From: Rhodothermus bifroesti
GTDB lineage: Bacteria; Bacteroidota; Rhodothermia; Rhodothermales; Rhodothermaceae
NCBI RefSeq assembly: GCF_017908595.1
Contig: NZ_JAGKTL010000005.1
Location: forward strand, 186,001 to 250,000
Direction of reading: 5' to 3'
Length of the DNA: 64,000 nt
The notes under the pieces were generated by a model. That model made no database searches, was not told where the DNA came from, and saw only the letters and a program-made list of their open reading frames with translations. Shown here in pieces: positions 54,677 through 63,593 of the stretch; positions within the stretch are counted from its first letter, which is position 1; each line of letters starts with the position of its first letter. The position numbers were made by a program, and so were the translations under genes.

Positions 54677-55993
54677 ATGGGAACACATCTGCACTATACT
54701 CACAGGGAAGGGTTGGGTGCTCAGAGCCTTTCGAGAAGGCTAGGTATCTTTTCTATCTCGGGAATCACACTGAAATCCTTAGCGTTGGTCTTCTCCTTAG
54801 TGTTATTAGGTTCTGTCGTGTATTCGAGAGAATTCCCAGGCCCGGACGGTACCGCTTCTCTTATTTACTCGCATTTGGCATTTGGCTTTCGGTGGATTGA
54901 TGTTGTTTTGCTTATTTCGTCCAGCTTTGCTTTGCTAATTCACATGTCCAGGGGAAGGCTAAGAGTTTGGGGGGCTATTCGTAAGTGGATACTTGCGCCT
55001 ATATTTTGGTTCTGGGTATCTGTCTCTATTGCCATGCTCTACGGTTTCACTCTCGGTGGTGAAAATATGTTCTATGAGTGGAGGGCGATCGCTTTAGGAT
55101 TGCTTATGGGAAGTGTCTTTCGAATCTTCTTAAGCTCAGGACACTTTTATAGAGTAGCTTATAGCATTTTTATATTGATTTCACTTCACTCTCTTTTACT
55201 CCTTGGTAGGTGGGCGTGGTTTGGAGGGGTTCCTCCTTTTAATGGGCCAACGTTCGATGGTCCAACCCTGAGCAACGCTGTTGCAGGAGTCAGTCTGGGA
55301 GTGGCTATATTCTTAGGCAAGCGCAACCAAAAGCGATTGTGGAGACTCACAATTCCGTTTCTTATTGCAAGTAATGCAGCTCTTGTATTGCTTGCGTGGC
55401 GTCGTACCTATTGGATGGAGCTATTGATAACCATCGGAGTATTAACTATTTTATATAATCGTAATAGACTTCGGATTATTGGGTTTGCAACAATAAGTGT
55501 AGTGGTCATACTACTCACCTTTCCTAAGGAGGCGATCTGGGCCCGTGTAATGAGTGCGGTTAACCTATTCGACGAAACAAATCCTTACTCAAGCACAAAC
55601 ATTGGACACGTGGAGGATGTGTTGGACGCCATGCTTCAGATTCAGCGATCACCTATCCTCGGTATAGGACTTGGTACCACTTATGAAACTATCTATACCC
55701 GATGGAAAACGGAATCATGGGGTGTTCATAACGGTCCGCTTCACGTGTGGCTGCGGTTCGGTCTATTGGGGCTATTAGCCTACTTGTGGTTCCATTGGAG
55801 GGTAATCAGTTTCCTGTGGTCTCACAGGCAATTGGTCTTGACGCGAGGGTTACTAGCATACTGGCTTGGTATTTTTATTCCGACGCTATTTTTTAGCCCG
55901 TGGCCCTATGGTGCTCTCCAGAATACTCTGTTACTAGGTGTGCTTTTTGCGTTAGTGGATGTAGAAGTGACGTATTGGAGACGAATAATATGA
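54677..55993 (+). CDS. O-antigen polymerase / ligase-like membrane protein (Wzy-like)
   Basis: The 438-residue protein has about 10-12 hydrophobic helices and the O-antigen ligase/Wzy region GIGLGTTYETIYTRWKTESWGVHNGPLHVWLRFGLLG (around residues 330-370; motif shown in part: HNGPLHVWLRFGLLG). The HN.......G.L.G pattern is typical. The ATG at 54677 with an AAGGAAAG SD is preferred over the TTG at 54647. Base use is AT-richer with ATA and AGA codons, in contrast to GTs on each side, indicating separate origin. It probably polymerises repeat units in the periplasm. Confidence 0.82.
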   Translation: MGTHLHYTHREGLGAQSLSRRLGIFSISGITLKSLALVFSLVLLGSVVYSREFPGPDGTASLIYSHLAFGFRWIDVVLLISSSFALLIHMSRGRLRVWGAIRKWILAPIFWFWVSVSIAMLYGFTLGGENMFYEWRAIALGLLMGSVFRIFLSSGHFYRVAYSIFILISLHSLLLLGRWAWFGGVPPFNGPTFDGPTLSNAVAGVSLGVAIFLGKRNQKRLWRLTIPFLIASNAALVLLAWRRTYWMELLITIGVLTILYNRNRLRIIGFATISVVVILLTFPKEAIWARVMSAVNLFDETNPYSSTNIGHVEDVLDAMLQIQRSPILGIGLGTTYETIYTRWKTESWGVHNGPLHVWLRFGLLGLLAYLWFHWRVISFLWSHRQLVLTRGLLAYWLGIFIPTLFFSPWPYGALQNTLLLGVLFALVDVEVTYWRRII

Positions 55994-57153
55994 ATGTAAT
56001 CCACATAATTCCTAAGTTCACGAAATCCATTTGGGGAGGAGCAGAGAGTATTATCGTAGATCTCGTCAGGAATTATCCCTCGGAGGTCAAAGGTGAGGTA
56101 TGGACGTGTAGAACGCCGCACGATGCAGGAAGCGAAGTGGTTGACGGTATACGGGTGAAGCGTTATCCTGCGCTGTACCTATTTGGAAAGCATATGATCG
56201 GTCTGGGCAAGTCGGGGATACCGCCAGAGCTCCTAATGGACCTACTACGTCTGAGCCAAAGGCGAGAACCGGTCCTCTTGCACCTTCACGTGCATAACAT
56301 CTTGTCTGGCTTAAGTCTTATCAGTGCAAGATTGAAGGGAATAAAGACTGTACTGACTTTACACAGCCGAGTAACTCATCTTAAACCAACCTGGCGGTAC
56401 TTTCTGTCAAACATATTCCCAATAAAGGGCGCGACTCGAGTTGTAGCCGTGAGTGAAGTGGTAGCGAGGGAAGCAAGAGAAGTAACAGGTCGGCAAGACA
56501 TAGAGGTAATACCGAATGGGATCGACTTGGACTGGCTCAGACAAGGCGATCGGAAGAGAGGCCGTGAATTTCTCCGGGTACATCAAAATATGGAGGCAAA
56601 GATCCTCCTTTTTGTTGGGCGCCTAGCGCGCGTAAAGAACCTTGAAGCTCTACTGAAAGCATTCGCTATTCTAATAAAATCCATGGAGGGGATGTGTCGT
56701 CTCGTGCTGGTAGGACCTGAAGCCGAAGTTGGTTATAAAGATGCCCTTCAAGAGACTTCATTGCGCTTGGGAGTGGCAGATCATGTGATCTTTGTGGGAG
56801 CTGTGCCGCATAGGTCCACGCTTCTAGCCGACCTTTATGCAGCCTCAGATGTCGTAGCGATACCCTCAAGATACGAGGCGCAGCCTGTTTCGATACTAGA
56901 AGCGTGGGGTGCCGGGCGCGCAGTAGTAGTCGCGGATGTAGGTGGTGCGGGGGCGATGGTGCGGGAGTGGGGTGCTGGTTTCCTTTGGTCGCCGGGTGGG
57001 GACTCTAGAGATTTGGCCCAGATACTCTGCCAGGCACTGACGGACTGGTCTACAGAGATGGAAGAGAAGATCAGGCGGGCACGGGAATACTATAGCGCCC
57101 AAAGGATGGTAAAGGATTATGTGGCCCTCTATCAGGCAGTTGTGGGCGACTGA
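55990..57153 (+). CDS. GT4-family glycosyltransferase (2)
   Basis: The 387-residue protein starts MNVIHIIPKFTKSIWGGAES, overlapping the previous stop by four bases. It shows GT-B features: VVAVSEVVAREAREVTG, IEVIPNGIDLDWL, ILLFVGRLARVKNLEALLKAF and the C-terminal acidic pattern PSRYEAQPVSILEAWGAG. An upstream open frame to 55900 lies inside the Wzy gene and is not used. Shares the AT-richer base use of the Wzy gene. Confidence 0.88.
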   Translation: MNVIHIIPKFTKSIWGGAESIIVDLVRNYPSEVKGEVWTCRTPHDAGSEVVDGIRVKRYPALYLFGKHMIGLGKSGIPPELLMDLLRLSQRREPVLLHLHVHNILSGLSLISARLKGIKTVLTLHSRVTHLKPTWRYFLSNIFPIKGATRVVAVSEVVAREAREVTGRQDIEVIPNGIDLDWLRQGDRKRGREFLRVHQNMEAKILLFVGRLARVKNLEALLKAFAILIKSMEGMCRLVLVGPEAEVGYKDALQETSLRLGVADHVIFVGAVPHRSTLLADLYAASDVVAIPSRYEAQPVSILEAWGAGRAVVVADVGGAGAMVREWGAGFLWSPGGDSRDLAQILCQALTDWSTEMEEKIRRAREYYSAQRMVKDYVALYQAVVGD

Positions 57154-57160
57154 AGGACCT

Positions 57161-58558
57161 ATGGGTGCAGAAGAATCCTCTGTACGAGCCCGTTGGCTTG
57201 GTCAAATTCCTGCATACATCCTATCCCATGGTGTCGCCTTTCTTACGGGGTTGGTGAGTATAGCTATTTTGCCTCGCATTCTAGGGCCTGAGCAATACGG
57301 AGCCTACGCCCTGATTATGGCCACGGCTAATATGGCAGCTTCCCTGTTTGGGGAGTGGCTGGTTCCTTCTGGCATTCGCCTATCTTCCGAAGTCCCACAC
57401 GGGTTCATTTGGAATACCCTGGGTTGGATGGCCGTTTTCTCAAGTATCCTTGGGGGCGTAGCGGTGGGTGCCTTGCTCAGCGGCCAGCAGCTGTCCCCGC
57501 ACGTGGGTCTCTGGGCCTCCTTGTTTGCAGTGGCTATGATCTTATCCAAAGCGAGCATGGCATACATTCGCACGACTCTTGACCGACGGCTCATCGCGGG
57601 ATACACCTTCGTTAGTAGCTTGGGTTCGCTCCTTTTAAGTCTTTCTCTTTTCTTAGTCGGTAGGCATTTGACCTGGCTGATTGTTGGCTTAAGCATCGCT
57701 CCATGGTCCTTATTCCTCATTTACAGCTTTAAATTCAGGTGGTTTCTAACGCAGCCCAGACTAGACCTTGTGCAGAGTGTTTTGCGTTTTGGACTACCTA
57801 TTGCGATCACTTCCATTGGAGGTCAGATTCTCCAAGTCGCAGACCGTTACATGCTCGCGCTTTTTAAGACCCATGCAGATGTGGGAATTTACAACGCTAC
57901 CTACAATCTTTCCGATAAGTTCTTGGGACTCTGCTTTTCTGTACTGTTCTCAAGTATGTATCCTGTTGCATCACATGCATGGGCGCGGGGGAATCGAGCA
58001 GATGCTGAAAGCTTACTCGTAAACCTTTTCAGATTCATGACGATAGTCGCAGGAGCTTTTGCCTGGTTTCAGGCGGCGTCAGGTGTTTCTTTCATTAGGC
58101 TGTTGGCTGGCGAAGCGTTTCGCCCGCCTTCATTGGTGCCGGTCCTCGTGGCCCTGGGAAGTTGGATTTGGTTCACGGGTATTCTCCAACATCAGCCCCT
58201 TGAGTGGGATAAACGCACTCTTTGGGTGACAGCAATGACCCTTTTTACTGCCATTTTGAACTTGGCTTTGAACTGGATTCTAATACCTTCATTGGGGGTG
58301 ATTGGAGCTGCAATAGCAACTTTAGTCTCGTATTCAGCTTATTTGTTAGTATGTACATTTGTTACAAAGCATTATGGATATTACGCACGTGTGTGGGAGG
58401 TTTGGGTTATTTTAGGAACCAGTCTTGGTGCGTTCCTCCTATGGTATCGATTTCAAGGGAACGCGGGCCTTTTGCAGGGCACGCTGGCTGCTTTGGTTTA
58501 TGTTGGTTTAGGTCTTGGCTCCAGGTTACTTCTTAAAATCAAGAAGGGAGCTCAATAA
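57161..58558 (+). CDS. Wzx-like polysaccharide flippase (intact)
   Basis: The 465-residue protein has about 12-14 helices with the polysaccharide biosynthesis/Wzx pattern: YILSHGVAFLTGLVSIAILPRILGPEQYG near the N-terminus (first 50 residues), VADRYMLALFKTHADVGIYNATYNLSDK in the middle, and SLLVNLFRFMTIVAG later. The start at 57161 follows AAGGA by three bases; the in-frame ATG at 57119 lies inside the preceding gene. It flips the lipid-linked repeat unit across the inner membrane and probably replaced the frameshifted flippase at 49412. Confidence 0.9.
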   Translation: MGAEESSVRARWLGQIPAYILSHGVAFLTGLVSIAILPRILGPEQYGAYALIMATANMAASLFGEWLVPSGIRLSSEVPHGFIWNTLGWMAVFSSILGGVAVGALLSGQQLSPHVGLWASLFAVAMILSKASMAYIRTTLDRRLIAGYTFVSSLGSLLLSLSLFLVGRHLTWLIVGLSIAPWSLFLIYSFKFRWFLTQPRLDLVQSVLRFGLPIAITSIGGQILQVADRYMLALFKTHADVGIYNATYNLSDKFLGLCFSVLFSSMYPVASHAWARGNRADAESLLVNLFRFMTIVAGAFAWFQAASGVSFIRLLAGEAFRPPSLVPVLVALGSWIWFTGILQHQPLEWDKRTLWVTAMTLFTAILNLALNWILIPSLGVIGAAIATLVSYSAYLLVCTFVTKHYGYYARVWEVWVILGTSLGAFLLWYRFQGNAGLLQGTLAALVYVGLGLGSRLLLKIKKGAQ

Positions 58559-59730
58559 TGAGAGTCCTTATGCTAACTGACTTTCCCTCCACACTGTTGC
58601 GGAGTGCCGAGGGCGAGGAATTATGGAGGAAGCACTTCTTACCTACCCCTGTGTTGAACCTGCTAGAAAGCCTTTCTCGCATTTCTGAGTTGGAGGTTTC
58701 AGTGCTATCCTTCAGCCGTAGTGGAACTGCAGCTGGGACGCTGTGGGGACGTATCCATGTGGAGATGCTTCAGGTTCCAAGGGGAAGTGGGCTCAGTACG
58801 CTTTACCTTCTTCGTAGGCCGTCAGTTCTAAGGGCGGTGGAACGCCTTCGCCCGGATATCGTGCATGGCCAGGGGATCGAAGCTGGATATGCTTGGTTAG
58901 CTACGCTTCAACCATGTCCGCACCTTCTGACTTTCCATGGCGTCTACGGTGTAACAGCATATCTGAAACCTCGAGGCATATGGCAGCATCTTGGGCACGT
59001 ACTCCAGCGCGTGACGCTGCGAAGGGCACGGCACATAGTTGCGATTTCTCATTACTTGGAGGACTGGTTTCGTCAAAGCACGCGGGCAAGTGTCTACTTT
59101 ATTCCGAATGCGGTTAACAATCGTTTTTATCAGGTAAAGTCTACCGGAAAGGCTGAGTTTGACCTACTTTACGTGGGGCGTATCACGGAGTCTAAGGGAC
59201 TTCTGGAGGCAATTAAGGTAGTAGCCAGGTTGGAAAAGAAAGGGGGAAGGGGATTGAAGATGGCTGTGGTGGGAAGAGCGAGTGATATGGGAGGCGAAGA
59301 TTACCTGAAGCGGTGTCGCCAGCAGGCAGAGGCACTGGAGCGCTCAAAGGTGTTTTTTTTAGGAGCCGTACCTAATGATAAATTACCCGAGATACTTTCT
59401 GTATCAAAACTGCTGGTTCTTCCAAGTCAAGGAGAAAACTTTAGCATGGTGGCTGCCGAGGCGAGTGCGGCGGGGGTGCCAGTGGTTGCTTATCGCGTGG
59501 GCGGTTTGCCTACCGTAGTGGAACACGGTGAAACTGGTCTTCTGGTGCCTCCAGGCGATATTCAGTCCTTGAGCAGTGCTGTAGAAGAACTGATCGGGGA
59601 TGAGAGGCTGCGCCTGCGTTTCGCTAGAGCTACCAGGGAACGAGCGATGAGTTGGCACCAGGATACGGTGGCGCGACGCACTGCCGAGCTTTATGGTAAG
59701 ATTATTGCTAAGGAGACGTCATGGCGTTAA
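58558..59730 (+). CDS. GT4-family glycosyltransferase (3)
   Basis: The 390-residue protein has the GT4 pattern: MRVLMLTDFPSTLLR, DIVHGQGIEAG, HLLTFHGVYGV, VAISHYLEDW, FDLLYVGRITESKGLLEAI and LPSQGENFSMVAAEASAAGVPVV. Its ATG shares one base with the flippase TAA. It is coupled to the next gene by a 10-base overlap. Sugar specificity unknown. Confidence 0.9.
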   Translation: MRVLMLTDFPSTLLRSAEGEELWRKHFLPTPVLNLLESLSRISELEVSVLSFSRSGTAAGTLWGRIHVEMLQVPRGSGLSTLYLLRRPSVLRAVERLRPDIVHGQGIEAGYAWLATLQPCPHLLTFHGVYGVTAYLKPRGIWQHLGHVLQRVTLRRARHIVAISHYLEDWFRQSTRASVYFIPNAVNNRFYQVKSTGKAEFDLLYVGRITESKGLLEAIKVVARLEKKGGRGLKMAVVGRASDMGGEDYLKRCRQQAEALERSKVFFLGAVPNDKLPEILSVSKLLVLPSQGENFSMVAAEASAAGVPVVAYRVGGLPTVVEHGETGLLVPPGDIQSLSSAVEELIGDERLRLRFARATRERAMSWHQDTVARRTAELYGKIIAKETSWR

Positions 59731-60581
59731 TTAGTGTGCTCACACCGAGCCTGAACTATGGTCGATTCCTGGAAGATGCTATTTTGAGTGTCCGGTTCCA
59801 GGAGGGAGTGGACGTCGAGCATGTTGTTCAGGACGGGGGCTCGACGGATGGCACCCAAGAATTGCTGAAGAGGTATTCATGGGTGCAGTGGGATAGCAGT
59901 CCTGATAAAGGACAGTCAGACGCGCTCAACAAAGCCTTGCGACGTGCGCGGGGCGATTGGATCGCGTGGTTAAATGCGGACGAGTTTTTTCTCCCTGGCG
60001 CGCTTTCTCATTTACTGAGCCAAGCTATAGCTTCAGGCGCAGACGTGGTTTACGGAGATTGCCTCTTTGTCGATGAAAAGGGACAGTTCTTGAGGTTGCG
60101 TACTGCACATACCTTTAGTCAATTCGTGCTGTGGCATTACGGGCCGTTTATTCCCTCCTGCGCTGTTTTAATAAGGAGAGAGTTGCTTGGGATAGATCCA
60201 TGGCACGTTGATGTTGACCGCGTCATGGATTGGCAGCTTTACTTGGACCTTGCCCTGAAAAAAGCCAAGTTTGTGTGGACACCATGTCCAATAGGCGTTT
60301 TCAGGGTACACGCTGCGCAGATTACTGCTCAAGACTGGAGGCGTTTTGCTCGTTCTTACCGCCTTTTGACAGAGCGTTACAGAGCGAGGCCAAGTCGGTT
60401 GCACTTTGAGTATGGGCGGCTTTGGCACCGCATCTTGAAGTTGAAGGATGGATGCTATCTGAGTGAGTTCCGCGCGCTGAACTTTCGTGGTCGAAGCTTC
60501 CGTTGGTTTAAGGGAGAACAACAGGCAAGCAATTTCTTGGAGTTTCTCAGAGCGTGCTACGGGTCCGAAAAAGAGGCTTAA
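59721..60581 (+). CDS. GT2-family glycosyltransferase
   Basis: The 286-residue GT-A protein has ISVLTPSLNYGRFLEDAI at residues 4-21, VVQDGGSTDGT, and the metal site segment WLNADEFFLPGAL, in which the usual D.D is NADE. FRVHAAQITA supports the C-terminal part of the same family. No membrane helices, so a cytoplasmic peripheral enzyme. It overlaps the preceding GT by ten bases and precedes a differently composed GT gene. Confidence 0.9.
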   Translation: MALISVLTPSLNYGRFLEDAILSVRFQEGVDVEHVVQDGGSTDGTQELLKRYSWVQWDSSPDKGQSDALNKALRRARGDWIAWLNADEFFLPGALSHLLSQAIASGADVVYGDCLFVDEKGQFLRLRTAHTFSQFVLWHYGPFIPSCAVLIRRELLGIDPWHVDVDRVMDWQLYLDLALKKAKFVWTPCPIGVFRVHAAQITAQDWRRFARSYRLLTERYRARPSRLHFEYGRLWHRILKLKDGCYLSEFRALNFRGRSFRWFKGEQQASNFLEFLRACYGSEKEA

Positions 60582-60583
60582 GG

Positions 60584-61783
60584 GTGGGAGTCCAGGAGGT
60601 CTGCGGCATAAGGCGAATACTCGTCCTCCACAACCGCTACCAGCAGCCTGGCGGTGAGGACGCGGTCTTTGAGGCCGAGAAAGCTCTGCTGGAAAGTAAA
60701 GGACACGAAGTCATTCCCTGCGCACTCCATAACCGAGCCTTAGAAAGCATGCCCCGTAGGCGTCAGGCAGCGGTGACGGTTTGGAATGGAGAGGCCTACC
60801 AAAACTTCCGGGCGCTCATCCGAGAAAAGCGTCCCCAAGTAGTACATATCCATAATACTTTCCCCTTGGCTTCCCCTGCGGTCATTCATGCTGCCAAAGC
60901 CGAAAAGCTCCCCGTAGTCATGACCCTTCACAACTACCGCCTTCTCTGTGTAAACGCTCTCTTCTTTCGCCAGGGGCGGGTGTGTGAGGACTGCCTTGGG
61001 CACCTACCCTGGCGGGGGGTGGTGCACGGGTGCTATCGGGATAGCCGCGCAGCCAGTGCGGTGGTGGCGGGCATGTTGACTTTCCACCGATTGCTGGGCA
61101 CCTGGGACATGGTGGATCGCTACATCGTCCTTACAGAGTTCTCGCGACAGAAGTTCATTCGGGCTGGATTCCCACCGGAGAAGCTGGTAGTGAAGCCTAA
61201 CTTTGTTCACCCAGACCCTGGAGTAGGTGCCGGGAAGGGCGGGTATGCCCTCTTCGTGGGGCGGCTTTCGCCGGAGAAGGGGGTGGGAACCCTCCTAAAG
61301 GCCTGGGAAAGCTTGGGAGGAAGGGTGCCCCTTAAAATCGTGGGCGATGGCCCCTTAGCCCAGGAGGTGAGCCTGACAACCCAAAGGATACAGGGGGTGG
61401 AATGGCTGGGGCGCAAAGACCTGGAGGAAGTCTACGCCCTGATGGGGGATGCGGCCTTTTTGGTTTTCCCCTCGGAGTGGTACGAGGGGTTCCCTAGGGT
61501 GATAGCCGAGGCCTTCGCGAAAGGGTTGCCGATCTTGGTGACAGCCGTTGGCTCCCAGGGTAGCATCATTGACGATGGCCGTACCGGCCTCCTCTTCTGC
61601 CCTGGCGATCCCGAGGACCTGGCCGCCAAGGTGGAATGGCTTCTGGCCCATCCTAGGGACCTTGCCCGCATGCGGCAGGAGGCCCGGGCGGAGTACGAGG
61701 CCAAGTATACGGCGGAGCGGAACTATCAGATGCTCATGGAGATCTACCAGCAGGCGATTGATAACCATCGCAAGGGCAGATAG
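60584..61783 (+). CDS. GT4-family glycosyltransferase (4), unusual start
   Basis: The GT-B protein has RRILVLHNRYQQPGGEDAVF, VVHIHNTFPLASPAVIHAA, LTEFSRQKFIRAGFPPEKL, YALFVGRLSPEKGVGTLLKAW and FPSEWYEGFPRVIAEAFA with the acidic donor-site residues. The frame opens at a GTG at 60554, GTG 60584 lies three bases after the previous stop, and a strong SD precedes ATA at 60608. The annotated start at 60584 is therefore provisional. Codon use, with many G/C-ending codons plus AGG and GGG, resembles Thermus-type genes rather than its neighbours. Confidence 0.83.
   Translation: MGVQEVCGIRRILVLHNRYQQPGGEDAVFEAEKALLESKGHEVIPCALHNRALESMPRRRQAAVTVWNGEAYQNFRALIREKRPQVVHIHNTFPLASPAVIHAAKAEKLPVVMTLHNYRLLCVNALFFRQGRVCEDCLGHLPWRGVVHGCYRDSRAASAVVAGMLTFHRLLGTWDMVDRYIVLTEFSRQKFIRAGFPPEKLVVKPNFVHPDPGVGAGKGGYALFVGRLSPEKGVGTLLKAWESLGGRVPLKIVGDGPLAQEVSLTTQRIQGVEWLGRKDLEEVYALMGDAAFLVFPSEWYEGFPRVIAEAFAKGLPILVTAVGSQGSIIDDGRTGLLFCPGDPEDLAAKVEWLLAHPRDLARMRQEARAEYEAKYTAERNYQMLMEIYQQAIDNHRKGR
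60595..60600 (+). promoter_or_regulatory. Shine-Dalgarno GGAGGT before an ATA codon
   Basis: GGAGGT is followed, seven bases later, by ATA at 60608, where homologous proteins would begin (IRRILVLHNRYQQPGGEDAVF). This suggests initiation at ATA or a mutated former ATG. Confidence 0.5.
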
Positions 61784-61785
61784 GG

Positions 61786-62550
61786 ATGCCACAGGTCCAG
61801 CACCGCTACATCTTAGGCATGCGTGTGGATGCCACTAGCTATGCGTGGGCTACAAAGCAAATTATAGACTGGGCAGAGGCAAGGGAAAGTCGGTATGTAT
61901 GCGCGGCGAATGTGCATATGGTAATGGAAGCGTACGACAGTCCCGACTTTCGGGCTATTGTGAATGCCGCGGATTTGGTAACACCCGACGGCATGCCACT
62001 GGTCTGGACGCTTCGCCGCATGGGGATCCCTAAGCAGGAGCGTGTCTATGGTCCCACACTAACGCTCTGGGTAGCGCAAGAAGCTGCGCGTTGTGGTATT
62101 CCCGTAGGGTTCTATGGCGGGCATCCAGAGGCGACACAGGGGATTTCGGAAAATCTTTCCCGTCGATTTTCTGGCTTGCAGGTATCTTATTGCTACAGTC
62201 CACCCTTTCGACCACTCACTCCCGAAGAAGATAAGAAGGTGGTTGAGGCTATTAATGCTTCGGGTACACGGATTCTATTCGTCGGCTTGGGATGCCCAAA
62301 ACAGGAATATTGGATGGCAGCGCATAAAGGACAGATTCAGGCTGTTATGGTGGGGGTTGGTGCTGCTTTTGATTTTCATGCGGGGAGGATACGCCAAGCG
62401 CCTTTTTGGCTGCAACAGATGGGTCTAGAATGGTTCTTCCGCCTGCTAATGGAGCCGCGCCGGCTCTGGCGGCGATATGTTCGGCATAATCCTCGCTTCG
62501 TAGTACTCGTCGGACGACAATTATTAAAGCAAAAAGGGCACGCTCTATGA
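61786..62550 (+). CDS. WecG/TagA/CpsF-family glycosyltransferase (GT26)
   Basis: The 254-residue protein has the WecG/TagA pattern: [17 protein letters not shown] (with the typical N.H), [41 protein letters not shown] and [11 protein letters not shown]. Such enzymes add ManNAcA or another N-acetyl sugar onto a lipid-linked primer. It starts three bases after the previous stop and overlaps gmd by four bases (ATGA). Confidence 0.93.
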   Translation: MPQVQHRYILGMRVDATSYAWATKQIIDWAEARESRYVCAANVHMVMEAYDSPDFRAIVNAADLVTPDGMPLVWTLRRMGIPKQERVYGPTLTLWVAQEAARCGIPVGFYGGHPEATQGISENLSRRFSGLQVSYCYSPPFRPLTPEEDKKVVEAINASGTRILFVGLGCPKQEYWMAAHKGQIQAVMVGVGAAFDFHAGRIRQAPFWLQQMGLEWFFRLLMEPRRLWRRYVRHNPRFVVLVGRQLLKQKGHAL

Positions 62551-63593
62551 AAAAGGCACTAATTACGGGAATTACCGGCCAAGATGGATCTTATCTCACA
62601 GAGTTTCTGCTGGAGCAAGGCTATGAAGTACATGGTATTATCCGCCGCACTTCAACCTTTAATACCGATCGCATCGACCACCTCTATCGCGATCCTCATG
62701 ATCCAGAGGCGCGACTTTTCCTTCATTACGGCGACCTTGCAGATGGTACTGGGCTGCGTCATATTCTAGAACGCGTTCAACCGGATGAGATTTATAACCT
62801 AGGAGCCCAATCCCACGTGAAAGTTTCTTTTGAACAACCTGAGTATACGGCTGATATTGTAGCGACAGGAACTTTACGCCTCCTAGAAGCCGTCAGAGAC
62901 TTTGTGCGCAGCAGCGGAAAAGCGGTGCGTTTTTATCAAGCTGGCTCATCAGAAATGTTTGGGGCTGCTCCTCCTCCACAAAATGAAAAAACGCCTTTTT
63001 ATCCTCGCAGTCCTTATGCTGCAGCTAAGGTGGCAGCTTACTGGTACGCGGTAAACTATCGAGAAGCCTATGGTTTGTTTATCTGCAACGGTATCCTGTT
63101 TAACCACGAGTCGCCACGGCGAGGTGAGACGTTCGTCACGCGTAAAATCACGCGAGCAGCTGGGCGTATCAAAGTAGGTCTACAAGATCGGCTCTTTTTA
63201 GGTAATCTAGAGGCGCGACGCGATTGGGGCTTTGCCGGTGACTATGTGGAAGCTATGTGGTTGATGCTCCAGCAGGATGAGCCCGATGACTATGTCGTTG
63301 CCACAGGTGAGTCGCATTCGGTACGAGAGTTTCTGGAATTAGCATTCGATATGCTTGATCTGGACTGGAAAAAACACGTGACGATTGACCCTCGTTACTT
63401 TCGCCCAACTGAGGTGGACTATTTGCTAGGAGATGCCACAAAAGCCCGAGAAAAATTAGGCTGGCGTCCAAAGGTTGGCTTTAGGGAACTGGTGCGGATG
63501 ATGGTTGAGCATGACTTGGAATTGGCGCGCCAAGAACGCACTTTAAAAGATGCTGGCCATGTAATTGCTTTGCGAGGTATGCTCAATGACTAA
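62547..63593 (+). CDS. gmd: GDP-mannose 4,6-dehydratase
   Basis: The 348-residue extended SDR protein has the nucleotide motif [10 protein letters not shown] at residues 8-17, [21 protein letters not shown] and the catalytic YAAAK ([12 protein letters not shown]), and [20 protein letters not shown]. It converts GDP-D-mannose to GDP-4-keto-6-deoxy-D-mannose, the first step to GDP-L-fucose, GDP-rhamnose or perosamine-type sugars. It overlaps the next gene by eight bases, and that gene completes the fucose route. Confidence 0.96.
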   Translation: MKKALITGITGQDGSYLTEFLLEQGYEVHGIIRRTSTFNTDRIDHLYRDPHDPEARLFLHYGDLADGTGLRHILERVQPDEIYNLGAQSHVKVSFEQPEYTADIVATGTLRLLEAVRDFVRSSGKAVRFYQAGSSEMFGAAPPPQNEKTPFYPRSPYAAAKVAAYWYAVNYREAYGLFICNGILFNHESPRRGETFVTRKITRAAGRIKVGLQDRLFLGNLEARRDWGFAGDYVEAMWLMLQQDEPDDYVVATGESHSVREFLELAFDMLDLDWKKHVTIDPRYFRPTEVDYLLGDATKAREKLGWRPKVGFRELVRMMVEHDLELARQERTLKDAGHVIALRGMLND

